Part shown: piece by piece, positions 1 to 6,438 of the stretch | Numbering within the stretch: position 1 is the stretch's first letter | Layout of the letters: every line of letters begins with the position of its first letter | NCBI GenBank assembly: GCA_964354145.1 | Contig: CAYGXX010000014.1 | Location: 1 to 16,664, forward strand | Reading direction: 5' to 3' | DNA: 16,664 nucleotides | From: UBA10110 sp964354145 | Lineage (GTDB): Bacteria > Patescibacteriota > Kazan-3B-28 > UBA10110 | Program-made: the position numbers and the translations under genes | Notes under the pieces: generated by a model | Told to the model about the DNA's origin: nothing | The model's input: only the letters and a program-made list of their open reading frames with translations | Database searches by the model: none

Positions 1-1
1 A

Positions 2-121
2 GAAAAATTGAAAAGTTATGGGTTGACTATTGCCGGGAAGATGATTTTTGCAACAGTGATGAATGGAAATGGCTCTGCTAATACAGCGACCATTAAGGCC
101 CATGCGCAGGAGAATTCTTAA
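2..121 (+). CDS. C-terminal end of an unidentified protein (partial)
   Basis: The frame beginning at base 2 stays open for 39 codons and ends in TAA at 119-121. The residues look like ordinary protein (for example GLTIAGKMIFATVMNGNG near the middle) and the gene would begin before the window. Frame 1 is also open for 26 codons but is rich in Trp and Cys and less convincing. The stop overlaps the preferred start of the downstream glycosylase by 20 bases, which fits translational coupling. I do not recognise the family from this fragment. Confidence 0.4.
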   Translation, partial: EKLKSYGLTIAGKMIFATVMNGNGSANTATIKAHAQENS

Positions 122-659
122 TCGGGAGTGGTTTGCTCAACCAACCTTGCGGGTTTCCTCTGAGCTCATTGGCAAGGTTTTGGTTAGACGAACATCGGCT
201 GGTATTTGGCGATATCGCATCACGGAAGTGGAAGCATATTGCGGCGTCCATGATTTAGCCTGCCATGCCGCCAAGGGCCGTACCCGTCGCACTGAAGTGA
301 TGTTTGGCCCCGCTGGTTATATTTATGTTTATTTAATTTATGGCATGTATCATTGTCTAAATTTGGTTACTGCGGGCAAAGGGGAGGCTGAGGCAATCCT
401 AATCCGCTCTGCTGAACCATTATTTCCAACTTCTCAGCGTCCTGTGGGTCCGGGCCGGCTCTGCCGGGAACTCAATATTGATAGCAAATTAAATTGCCAG
501 AGGCTGGGCAAAACCAGTGGTCTCTGGGTAGAAGATGATGGTTTTAAATTAAAACCTAAAGAAATCGTCCAGTCAGCTCGAAGGGGGATAGCTTATGCTA
601 AGGATTACGCCAGCAAGCCCTGGCGGTTTTATCTAAAACCCTCCAAGTTTATCTCGTAG
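102..659 (+). CDS. mpg: 3-methyladenine DNA glycosylase (AAG/MPG family)
   Basis: Base-excision repair enzyme that removes alkylated purines such as 3-methyladenine by cleaving the N-glycosidic bond. About 185 residues, normal for the bacterial family. Family motifs seen in order: ELIGKVLVRR near the N-terminus; RITEVEAY, which carries the Glu matching the catalytic residue of human AAG; ACHAAKGRTRRTEVMFGPAG followed by YVYLIYGMYHCLN; GPGRLC; and near the end RRGIAYAKDYASKPWRFY. The frame is open from an ATG at 63, but the start at 102 is preferred: homology begins there, AAGG lies four bases before it, and the earlier start would overlap the preceding gene by 59 bases. No FeS or other added domain is present. 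The following gene has its own promoter. Confidence 0.93.
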   Translation: MRRRILNREWFAQPTLRVSSELIGKVLVRRTSAGIWRYRITEVEAYCGVHDLACHAAKGRTRRTEVMFGPAGYIYVYLIYGMYHCLNLVTAGKGEAEAILIRSAEPLFPTSQRPVGPGRLCRELNIDSKLNCQRLGKTSGLWVEDDGFKLKPKEIVQSARRGIAYAKDYASKPWRFYLKPSKFIS

Positions 660-676
660 TTTTAACCAACCTTTTG

Positions 677-743
677 TTTATTGTTCGAGGCTTTAGCCGA
701 GAACGGTTAGTTTATTAGTTCTCGCTTTCACTCGAACAATAAA
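677..743. repeat. Nested inverted repeat (long hairpin) in the glycosylase / surface-protein gap
   Basis: A perfect 13-base inverted repeat pairs 677-689 (TTTATTGTTCGAG) with 731-743. Inside it a second 7-base pair, CGAGAAC at 698-704 with GTTCTCG at 718-724, forms an inner stem. It follows the glycosylase stop and could end its transcript, but there is no T-run after the stem on either strand, so a classic intrinsic terminator is not shown. Confidence 0.7.
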
Positions 744-772
744 AATATGGGCCACTCTTTCCTAATCTTATC

Positions 773-801
773 TTGACGAAGGAGGATATTTATGATATAA
801 T
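773..801 (+). promoter_or_regulatory. Sigma70-type promoter for the secreted surface protein
   Basis: TTGACG at 773-778 and a perfect TATAAT at 796-801, separated by 17 bases. The expected transcription start is near 808, giving a leader of only about 20 bases before the ATG at 828. GGAGG at 781-785 lies inside the promoter and cannot serve as ribosome binding site for 828. Confidence 0.8.
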
Positions 802-827
802 AGACAAATATTATAATATCTTCTGGG

Positions 828-2192
828 ATGCTCCAACAGATATCAAAAATAAAAATTGCCCTGATCAAACTACTAGAAGAGGAGTTGCTAACGGTTCTGG
901 CCGTTTGTTTAGTGATGTTGGGGGTATGGTTTACGAAAGCGGCTGCCGATTCCACTAATTTAAGCTTTATTATTCTGGATTATGGCACTATCACCGTTAC
1001 TGCCCCTGACGGCGGAGAGGATTGGCAAGTGGACAGCACCCAGCATATTACTTGGACCAGCACGGGCAGTATTGCCAGCGTGAAAATCGAGTTGCAAAGA
1101 ACTGTCGGGGGTAGTTGGGAAACTTTGGTTGCCTCAACGGTCAATGATGGAGATTATCCTTGGCCAGTGACGGCACCCGCTACTGCTGCGGCTACCGTGC
1201 GCATTAGCAGCACGACCGTGCCAGGCATCAATGATGTCAGCAATGCGGTGTTCATTATTTCTGCTGCTCCAGAGGCACCAGGTGGCCCTGGTGGTTATGT
1301 GCCAACGTATCCAGCAATCGATAGTGTTAGTCCCATGAGTTTTTATTACAAGACTGCCACCGAGTTGGTTATTCGGGGGCTGGGTTTTGAAGATCAGGCT
1401 TGGGCAACGCTTAACCAAGTTGCTTTTCCCATCCAGAAACCTCACAGTCAAAATCTTATAACGATGAATCTTTTACCCAATGCCTTGACGGTGGGGACTT
1501 ACCGGCTGTGCATTTACAACAGTTCTTGGGAATACGATTGTTATATGCGTTTGATTAGTGTTGTTGATAAAGAAACAGGGGTGATCCCGCCTACGACTGG
1601 CGGCGCGGGCGAAGAATATTCCGCTACCTTAGTGCGGCAATCACCAGACGTTGCCTTAAAAGCTCGCGAAATGGCTACTCTCTGGGTAGAATTCAAAAAC
1701 ACTGGTACTGCCACCTGGTACCAGGATGGGAAAAATCCGGTTCGTTTGGGTACTGACGCCAAGCGCGATCGCCGGAGCGGGTTTTATCATTCCTCGTGGA
1801 TTAAATACAATCGACCAGTCTTGGTGGATAGGGTGGTAAAGCCGGGTGAAATCGGTAGATTTGAATTTACTATCAAAGCGCCGTGGACTGCCAAGATCTA
1901 TACTGAAGCGTTTCGCCCAGTTGCAGAGTGGAAAACTTGGATGAATGGTCAAAGCCAGGTAAAGTGGACGATTCAGGTTAAAAAAATCAGCTTTTGGGAT
2001 TTATTCAAAAAGCCAGCCGTGCAACCCACTGCGCCATCCACATCTAAGCCAGCTTCTCCCTCTACTGGAGGTAAAATTGAAGCTCCCTTCCAACCGGGAG
2101 AGACACTGCTATTCTCTGACCGCATCGAGCAGATTTTCCAGCGGACTATTAAATCTGTCACCAATCTATTTAGCAAACTCAGCAAAAGATAG
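828..2192 (+). CDS. Secreted multi-domain surface protein (Kre9/KNH-like, IPT/TIG and NBR1-like Ig domains)
   Basis: A 454-residue exported protein. A hydrophobic segment at about residues 20-36 followed by KAAADS looks like a signal peptide or N-terminal anchor. About 53-145 resembles the Ser/Thr-rich Kre9/KNH-like domain (ITVTAPDGGEDW, then HITWTSTGS). About 162-245 resembles an IPT/TIG fold (IDSVSPMSFYYKTATELVIRG). About 262-385 resembles the NBR1-type Ig-like domain (LWVEFKNTGTATW, with later VVKPGEIGRFEFTIKAP). A Pro/Ser/Thr linker and an amphipathic C-terminus rich in Lys and Phe follow. These beta-sandwich modules are usual in surface adhesion or wall-associated proteins; no catalytic motif was seen, so the substrate or partner is unknown. 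It has its own promoter. Its stop codon directly touches the stop codon of ychF on the other strand. Confidence 0.8.
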   Translation: MLQQISKIKIALIKLLEEELLTVLAVCLVMLGVWFTKAAADSTNLSFIILDYGTITVTAPDGGEDWQVDSTQHITWTSTGSIASVKIELQRTVGGSWETLVASTVNDGDYPWPVTAPATAAATVRISSTTVPGINDVSNAVFIISAAPEAPGGPGGYVPTYPAIDSVSPMSFYYKTATELVIRGLGFEDQAWATLNQVAFPIQKPHSQNLITMNLLPNALTVGTYRLCIYNSSWEYDCYMRLISVVDKETGVIPPTTGGAGEEYSATLVRQSPDVALKAREMATLWVEFKNTGTATWYQDGKNPVRLGTDAKRDRRSGFYHSSWIKYNRPVLVDRVVKPGEIGRFEFTIKAPWTAKIYTEAFRPVAEWKTWMNGQSQVKWTIQVKKISFWDLFKKPAVQPTAPSTSKPASPSTGGKIEAPFQPGETLLFSDRIEQIFQRTIKSVTNLFSKLSKR

Positions 2193-3284
2193 TTATACGT
2201 TGAAACGGAAGTGGACTACATCGCCATCTTGGACAATGTAGTCTTTGCCTTCTTGTCTGACTTTCCCGGCCTCGCCAGCACCTTTATAGCCATTGCCGGC
2301 TACAAAGTCTGCATAGCCAATCACTTCGGCGCGGATAAATCCTTTCTCAAAATCAGTATGGATGACCCCGGCAGCCTGAGGAGCTTTGGTACCTGATTTG
2401 GCCGTCCAGGCTCGAGTTTCTTTAGGACCGGCGGTAAAGAAAGTGATTAAGTTAAGTAATTTGTAGCCGGCACGAATCACTTTATTCAAGCCCGGCTCAT
2501 CCATGTCCAATTCTTTTAATAGTAGCACCTGGTCTTCAATACATAATTGTGCCAGCTCCGCTTCCGCTTTGGCATTAAGGGCGATGATTTCTGCCATCTC
2601 GTCCTTAACTTGGATTCTTAATTGGTCAATTAGATCCGGCTGCTTTGTTTGCTGTTCATCAATATTTGCCACGTACAAAATCGGCTTGCCAGTGAGTAAA
2701 CAAAGTTCCTTGAGCCAGATTTTTTCCTCATCAGTAGCGGGATAAGTTCGGACGGCGAGCCCCTGATCAATATGTTCTTTAAGTTTTTTGAGGAAATTAA
2801 CCCGCGGCTGTAATTTGGGGTCGGTTTTAGCTTCCTTTTCTTCCTTAGGGATCCGTTTTTCCAAAGTCTGCATATCTGCCAGTAAGAGTTCAGTATTAAT
2901 AGTTGCTATATCTTCTTCAGGATTTATTTTCCCGCTTATATGAATGACATTGGCGTCATCAAATAGCCGCACTACTTCGATAATGGCATCGCATTCTCGT
3001 ACATGACCTAAAAATTGGTTGCCCAGCCCTTCTCCTTCACTAGCGCCTTTGACCAAACCAGCGATGTCTACAAACTCCACCGCGGTAGGAATGATTTTTT
3101 CGGAGTTTTCTAATTTAGCTAGAACCTCTAGCCGGGGATCGGGGACAGGGACAGTCCCGATATTGGGTTCAATCGTGCAAAAGGGGAAGTTGCTCGCCGC
3201 CGCCTGTGCTTTCCCTAAAAGTGCATTAAACAGGGTTGATTTCCCAACGTTCGGTAACCCCACAATCCCAATAGACAGACTCAT
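2193..3284 (-). CDS. ychF: Redox-regulated ATPase/GTPase YchF (Obg family)
   Basis: Universally conserved P-loop NTPase of the Obg/TRAFAC group that binds ribosomes and prefers ATP in characterised members. 363 residues, full length. P-loop GLPNVGKST at residues 9-17, NFPFCTIEPNIG, the switch II region DIAGLVKGASEGEGLGNQFL, the noncanonical nucleotide-specificity segment near NIDE, a central coiled-coil helical domain, and a C-terminal TGS domain ending in the motif VVHFRFNV. AAGGAGT lies seven bases before the ATG. It is the last gene of the rpsF operon on the minus strand and meets the convergent surface-protein gene with no spacer, and no terminator is visible between them. Confidence 0.97.
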   Translation of the reverse strand: MSLSIGIVGLPNVGKSTLFNALLGKAQAAASNFPFCTIEPNIGTVPVPDPRLEVLAKLENSEKIIPTAVEFVDIAGLVKGASEGEGLGNQFLGHVRECDAIIEVVRLFDDANVIHISGKINPEEDIATINTELLLADMQTLEKRIPKEEKEAKTDPKLQPRVNFLKKLKEHIDQGLAVRTYPATDEEKIWLKELCLLTGKPILYVANIDEQQTKQPDLIDQLRIQVKDEMAEIIALNAKAEAELAQLCIEDQVLLLKELDMDEPGLNKVIRAGYKLLNLITFFTAGPKETRAWTAKSGTKAPQAAGVIHTDFEKGFIRAEVIGYADFVAGNGYKGAGEAGKVRQEGKDYIVQDGDVVHFRFNV

Positions 3285-3369
3285 TTTGAAATTACTCCTT
3301 AAGTTACTTTGCTAATCTAAGTAAGTGCAGTCCTCCGAAGCCCGCAATGTTTGTAGAGGAGGTACTCCC

Positions 3370-3435
3370 TTAAACAGTAAGGGCGAAGGATGGACCAACA
3401 TTAGGTAGTCCCACAATGCCGATGGATAAACTCAT
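3370..3435 (-). pseudogene. Remnant of a second ychF 5' end
   Basis: On the minus strand from 3435 the first 14 codons read MSLSIGIVGLPNVG, identical to the first 14 residues of intact ychF (3284 downward). The DNA differs at many positions, mostly third bases, so this is not a recent perfect copy. After the glycine of the P-loop the sequence diverges (PSFALTV) and stops at 3370. There is no Shine-Dalgarno sequence before it. It is best read as the leftover start of a divergent ychF that was deleted or replaced. A 21-codon leader peptide is a less likely alternative. Confidence 0.72.
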
Positions 3436-3446
3436 GCAGGTGTTTT

Positions 3447-3677
3447 TTATTGGTGGGCTTTTACGAAATCAACTATAGCAGTAGCATATTGCCCAATAAT
3501 AGGAACTGTATTTACTAATGAGAGTAGGTAAATCAATAATCCAACTAGCACAGCTGAACCAATGAAAAATCCAAAACCAGAGAATATCCCTCTAATCAAA
3601 TTCCCGTGCAGGGAAACCTGCTTTTCTTGCAGTTTGATCAGCTGGTTTAATTGAGATTCTTCGGTTGTTTTAGCCAC
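3447..3677 (-). CDS. Small membrane protein, DUF5665-like
   Basis: 76 residues. Residues 1-25 form a polar, probably helical segment (QLNQLIKLQEKQVSLHGN). About 30-54 (GIFSGFGFFIGSAVLVGLLIY) is a transmembrane helix with a glycine pattern, and a second, weaker hydrophobic stretch follows at about 56-72. The pattern matches the DUF5665 type seen in Firmicutes and CPR genomes; no function is known. The start codon is GTG at 3677, nine bases after the efp stop, so it is probably cotranscribed with efp. Confidence 0.72.
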   Translation of the reverse strand: MAKTTEESQLNQLIKLQEKQVSLHGNLIRGIFSGFGFFIGSAVLVGLLIYLLSLVNTVPIIGQYATAIVDFVKAHQ

Positions 3678-3686
3678 AACTTTAAT

Positions 3687-4244
3687 TTAATTCACCCTTT
3701 CTATATAACTACCATTACGGGTATCTACTAGAATTGTATCTCCTTCTTTGACAAACATGGGGACCTTCAAAGTCAGGCCAGTTTCAATAGTGGCGTTTTT
3801 AGAAGGGTTAGTGACGGTATCACCCCTTACTGCCGGGTCGGCTTGGGTAATTTTGAATTTCATCTTCAAAGGTAACTGGATACTAATCGGATTGCCATTG
3901 AAGTAAACTAGCTCCACTTCTTGCCCTTCAACTAAATAATTAGCATTAGCGCCGAGCACTTCTTGCTTGAGGTTAAATTGCTCGAAAGTCTTACTGTCCA
4001 TAAAGGTGTAGTTCCCGCCACCTTGGTATAAAAATTGCGCCTTGCCTCGGGACATATCTGCTTCGTTAAATTTTTCGCTTCTAAAGGTCCGTTCGATATT
4101 GGCGCCGGTGAGTAAGTTCTTCAAAGTGGTGCGCAAAATAGCGCCGCCCCGTCCCAGCTTAGTATGCTGATACCGCACCACCTCATAAGGGGCGCCTTCT
4201 AACTCGATGATGACACCGGTTTTGAGATCGGTAATGTCTAACAT
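3687..4244 (-). CDS. efp: Translation elongation factor P
   Basis: Relieves ribosome stalling at proline runs by entering the E site and contacting the P-site tRNA. 185 residues, normal length, with the N-terminal KOW-like domain followed by two OB folds, ending in DTRNGSYIERVN, the usual C-terminal signature. The loop that reaches the peptidyl-transferase centre reads HTKLGRGGA, placing Arg at residue 32 rather than the Lys of E. coli or Bacillus EF-P. Arg at this place is the residue rhamnosylated by EarP in Pseudomonas; no modifying enzyme is in this window. The start lies four bases from the rpsR stop, so the two genes are coupled. Confidence 0.97.
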   Translation of the reverse strand: MLDITDLKTGVIIELEGAPYEVVRYQHTKLGRGGAILRTTLKNLLTGANIERTFRSEKFNEADMSRGKAQFLYQGGGNYTFMDSKTFEQFNLKQEVLGANANYLVEGQEVELVYFNGNPISIQLPLKMKFKITQADPAVRGDTVTNPSKNATIETGLTLKVPMFVKEGDTILVDTRNGSYIERVN

Positions 4245-4248
4245 CTGT

Positions 4249-4509
4249 TTAGTGTAAAGTAAATGGCAACAAAGCCATATGCCGAGCCCGTTTTAAGGCG
4301 GTGGCTATCATCCGTTGATGCTTGGCGCAGTTACCACTGCGGCGGCGGGGCTCAATCTTCATATACCGCGATAGATATTTATACAAGGTTTTTACATTCT
4401 TGTAATCGATATAGTCAATTTTTTCATGGCAAAAATGGCAGTATTTTTTTGCCGCCATGGTATAACGGGGGAACGTCGCCGGTTTTTTCTTGAATGATCT
4501 AAATGCCAT
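4249..4509 (-). CDS. rpsR: 30S ribosomal protein S18
   Basis: 86 residues. The conserved core runs from residue 23 (KYCHFCHEKIDYIDYKNV) through LYKYLSRYMKIEPRRRSGNC and KHQRMIATALKRARHMALLP. A zinc-ribbon set is present: Cys24, Cys27, Cys61 and His64, the metal-binding form of S18. S18 pairs with S6 on the 30S platform, which fits the rpsF-ssb-rpsR order. The start at 4509 gives a short basic N-terminal extension; an internal Met at residue 18 is an alternative. Neither has a visible Shine-Dalgarno sequence. Confidence 0.96.
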   Translation of the reverse strand: MAFRSFKKKPATFPRYTMAAKKYCHFCHEKIDYIDYKNVKTLYKYLSRYMKIEPRRRSGNCAKHQRMIATALKRARHMALLPFTLH

Positions 4510-4573
4510 AGCTATTAATTATTTATTACTGTTCGAATGTAATGAGAACTATTTTTATTTGTGTCATCCTCTT

Positions 4574-4675
<102 letters not shown>

Positions 4676-4684
4676 GGAGGTGGT

Positions 4685-5242
4685 TTAAAAGGGAATATCT
4701 TCAATGTCGATTTCTTCTGCCGCCTGCCCGGCCAGGGGGGTTACGGGAGTGGCGGAGACAGCTTGAGCGACTGGTTCCGGCATCTCAGCGGTAGCCGCCG
4801 CTATGTCTGCCTGCCTTTCCGAGCCGGAGCTCTCCGAGCTGAGGCCGGCCAGGGGTGCGATAGTGGCGCTCACAGGCTCGGCTGTTTCGGGGCCATTAAT
4901 GTTAATACCTTGGGGGCGGTCTAGCACAATGAGGTCGCTCGCAATCACCTCGGTTCTATATCTTTTGACTCCATCCTGGCCTTCCCAGTTGCGGGTTTGC
5001 AAGCGACCTTCCACATAAATTTTCCGGCCTTTCTTCAAAATTTGCCCAGCAATTTCAGCCAGTTTTCCCCAAGCTACTACATCGGTGAACTCTGCGACTT
5101 TTTGCAATTCACCAGCGGCGTCATTCCAGCTCCTGTTGGTGGCAACACCGAATGAAGCCACGCTTTGTCCAGAAGGAATGGTCCTAAGTTCCGGGTCGCG
5201 GGTCACATTGCCGATCAACATCACTTTATTTAGATCACGCAT
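4685..5242 (-). CDS. ssb: Single-stranded DNA-binding protein
   Basis: Coats single-stranded DNA in replication, recombination and repair. 185 residues. An OB fold occupies about 1-108 (LNKVMLIGNVTRDPELR, FTDVVAWGKLAE, GRKIYVEGRLQTRNW). A disordered Ala/Glu/Ser/Pro-rich linker follows, and the acidic C-terminal tip ends in EDIPF, the docking peptide for partner proteins. It lies between rpsF and rpsR as in most bacteria, but with unusually long gaps (162 and 175 bases), each filled by a related hairpin element. No Shine-Dalgarno sequence is evident before the ATG. Confidence 0.97.
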   Translation of the reverse strand: MRDLNKVMLIGNVTRDPELRTIPSGQSVASFGVATNRSWNDAAGELQKVAEFTDVVAWGKLAEIAGQILKKGRKIYVEGRLQTRNWEGQDGVKRYRTEVIASDLIVLDRPQGININGPETAEPVSATIAPLAGLSSESSGSERQADIAAATAEMPEPVAQAVSATPVTPLAGQAAEEIDIEDIPF

Positions 5243-5294
5243 AACTTTGTAATTATCTTAGTATAACTTTAGTTTTGTTGTTCGAGCTTTTCGA

Positions 5295-5392
5295 TGTCAT
5301 CCTCTGGCTCGACCAGAGGATCCAGAAAGGAAAACAAACACAACATTTTCTTTTTTTCTGTCTGGATTATCGGGTCAAGCCCGATAATGACA
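5295..5392. repeat. MITE-like double-hairpin element, copy 2 (rpsF-ssb gap)
   Basis: Same design as the copy at 4574-4674: ends TGTCAT (5295-5300) and ATGACA (5387-5392), first hairpin CCTCTGG/CCAGAGG (5301-5307 with 5313-5319), second hairpin ATTATCGGG/CCCGATAAT (5366-5374 with 5380-5388), and an inner ATCCAGA/TCTGGAT pair. The stem sequences differ from copy 1 on both sides of each stem, so pairing is kept while bases change. Confidence 0.85.
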
Positions 5393-5404
5393 GAGGGAGG
5401 ATTA

Positions 5405-6097
5405 TTATTCTTTTAATAATTCGTCTAATTTCTTATCGAGTTCTTCTCTGCGTCTTTCCTCGGCATCTTTGTCGAGGACCCCGATTTCCGCATCGGGACT
5501 GCCTTGTGTGATATCTATTGGCTCGGCAATATCTGCGACTTCTTCTGTTTTTTCGTCATCCTGCTTGCCCGCCATCGTGTCCGGTGTAGCTCCTGCGAAG
5601 ACGGAAGCCTTGGCGACGGCGGGGACTTGCGCCAGGATCTCTGGCGCTGCAGCCGTCTCAACCTTTGGCGTTGTTCTCCCTCGTGTTGCTCTGGTCTGAT
5701 GCGGTTTACTCGGCTCCATCTTTTCTTTAGCCAGCGTGGCAATCAAAACGGCTTCTTTTTCCGGGGTGAATAATTGATCTACCGCCACTCCCTCTTTTTC
5801 CAAAGAAATCAAGAGATGACGGATTATTTCCGGCATCAACTGAATATCCTTAGTAATGTCTAGAATGGCTTCCTTGAGCACTTGGAAAATTAAGGTCTGA
5901 TAATGGGCAAATTCGACCTTGTTAATGTGGTAGGCTAGCCGTTTTTTGCCCCAAGTATGTTCTTTTTGAATATTGCCGCCCCGAGAGGTAATCGCGGTTT
6001 TCACCTTGTCGATCACTTTTTGGACATCAAAATCCGAGAGATCCTGGGGGAGCAAAACGGTCAGTTCATAGGTGCTGGAGAGTTCTTTTTCTTCCAT
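5405..6097 (-). CDS. rpsF: 30S ribosomal protein S6 with long C-terminal extension
   Basis: 230 residues from the start at 6097, against about 95-135 for most S6 proteins. The S6 ferredoxin-like domain covers about residues 9-100 (YELTVLLPQDLSD, GKKRLAYHINKVEFAHYQTLIFQV, ending IIRHLLI). The remaining 130 residues are low-complexity (Ala, Pro, Glu, Thr), basic at first (TRATRGRTTPK) then acidic, and end in a charged helix EERRREELDKKLDELLKE. The frame is open upstream to 6139, but those residues come from a repeat-like hairpin, S6 homology starts at 6097, and AAAGGAA precedes it. First gene of the rpsF-ssb-rpsR-efp-ychF operon. Confidence 0.95.
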   Translation of the reverse strand: MEEKELSSTYELTVLLPQDLSDFDVQKVIDKVKTAITSRGGNIQKEHTWGKKRLAYHINKVEFAHYQTLIFQVLKEAILDITKDIQLMPEIIRHLLISLEKEGVAVDQLFTPEKEAVLIATLAKEKMEPSKPHQTRATRGRTTPKVETAAAPEILAQVPAVAKASVFAGATPDTMAGKQDDEKTEEVADIAEPIDITQGSPDAEIGVLDKDAEERRREELDKKLDELLKE

Positions 6098-6127
6098 AAG
6101 CAAAAAATTTCCTTTCCCATGGGGAAT

Positions 6128-6151
6128 CCCCCTGAGCAAAGTCGAAGGGGG
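6128..6151. repeat. GC-rich hairpin in the rpsF leader
   Basis: CCCCCT at 6128-6133 pairs with AGGGGG at 6146-6151 around a 12-base loop (GAGCAAAGTCGA). On its other side GGGGAATCCCC (6121-6131) can form a competing hairpin. In the rpsF transcript this lies between the promoter and the start codon. It looks like a dispersed intergenic repeat but is placed where it could affect rpsF expression; the known S6:S18 leader motif was not recognised. Confidence 0.55.
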
Positions 6152-6179
6152 AGAAAAGGTTAATTAATAAGGTAAGGTG

Positions 6180-6208
6180 AATATAGGTTATTTTTGACCT
6201 GCGGTCAA
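6180..6208 (-). promoter_or_regulatory. Promoter of the rpsF-ssb-rpsR-efp-ychF operon
   Basis: On the minus strand TTGACC (6208-6203) and TATATT (6185-6180) are separated by exactly 17 bases. The expected start of transcription is near 6173, giving a leader of about 75 bases. The -35 box is one arm of a perfect inverted repeat TTGACC-TGC-GGTCAA (6194-6208), a possible regulator site. Confidence 0.7.
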
Positions 6209-6221
6209 GGGCGCTTTTTCT

Positions 6222-6246
6222 TGTTACTTTTCTAGAAAAGTAACCA
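6222..6246. repeat. Palindrome (GTTACTTTTCTAGAAAAGTAAC)
   Basis: An uninterrupted inverted repeat of about 22 bases centred near 6234, with flanking TTT/AAA that lengthens the stem. Sequences of this kind are common dispersed intergenic repeats in bacterial genomes; no gene overlaps it. Confidence 0.6.
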
Positions 6247-6252
6247 AAAGCT

Positions 6253-6397
6253 CCGGCCAGTTCGTCGGGATGATGGAAGGGCTAAATTTCTAGGTGTTTT
6301 CCGGTCAAACTCACCCCGATATGCTTATCGGGGTTCAAACATGACCTCACCCTTAGAAATTTAGCTCCTTTCATTACATTCCTCCTCCAATGGCCGG
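6253..6397. repeat. Large nested inverted repeat between rpsF and the SGNH gene
   Basis: The 340 bases between rpsF and 6439 hold no credible gene. They hold a layered structure: outer arms CCGGCCA (6253-6259) and TGGCCGG (6391-6397); middle arms GCTAAATTTCTA (6281-6292) and its exact complement (6354-6365); GGTC and GACC inside those; and a central hairpin CCCCGATA/TATCGGGG (6314-6321 with 6326-6333) with a 4-base loop. It may be a non-autonomous mobile repeat or a structured RNA. Confidence 0.7.
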
Positions 6398-6423
6398 TTA
6401 TGGGGGCAATACCTAAGGCTAGC

Positions 6424-6432
6424 TGATACAAT
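6424..6432 (+). promoter_or_regulatory. Extended -10 promoter, leaderless start of the SGNH gene
   Basis: TGA-TACAAT (6424-6432) is an extended -10 element. The start codon is at 6439, six bases after the -10 box, so transcription should begin at or next to the A of the ATG. There is no convincing -35 box. Confidence 0.6.
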
Positions 6433-6438
6433 GGATTT

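Noticed and set aside
1134..1451. Minus-strand frame of 105 codons within the surface protein gene
   Set aside because: Low-complexity shadow of the plus-strand gene, without start signals.
4263..4493. Plus-strand frame opposite rpsR
   Set aside because: Shadow of the conserved S18 coding sequence on the other strand; no start signals.
6097..6139. Longer N-terminus of S6 starting at 6139
   Set aside because: The extra 14 residues come from the hairpin-repeat leader; S6 homology and the AAAGGAA site support 6097.
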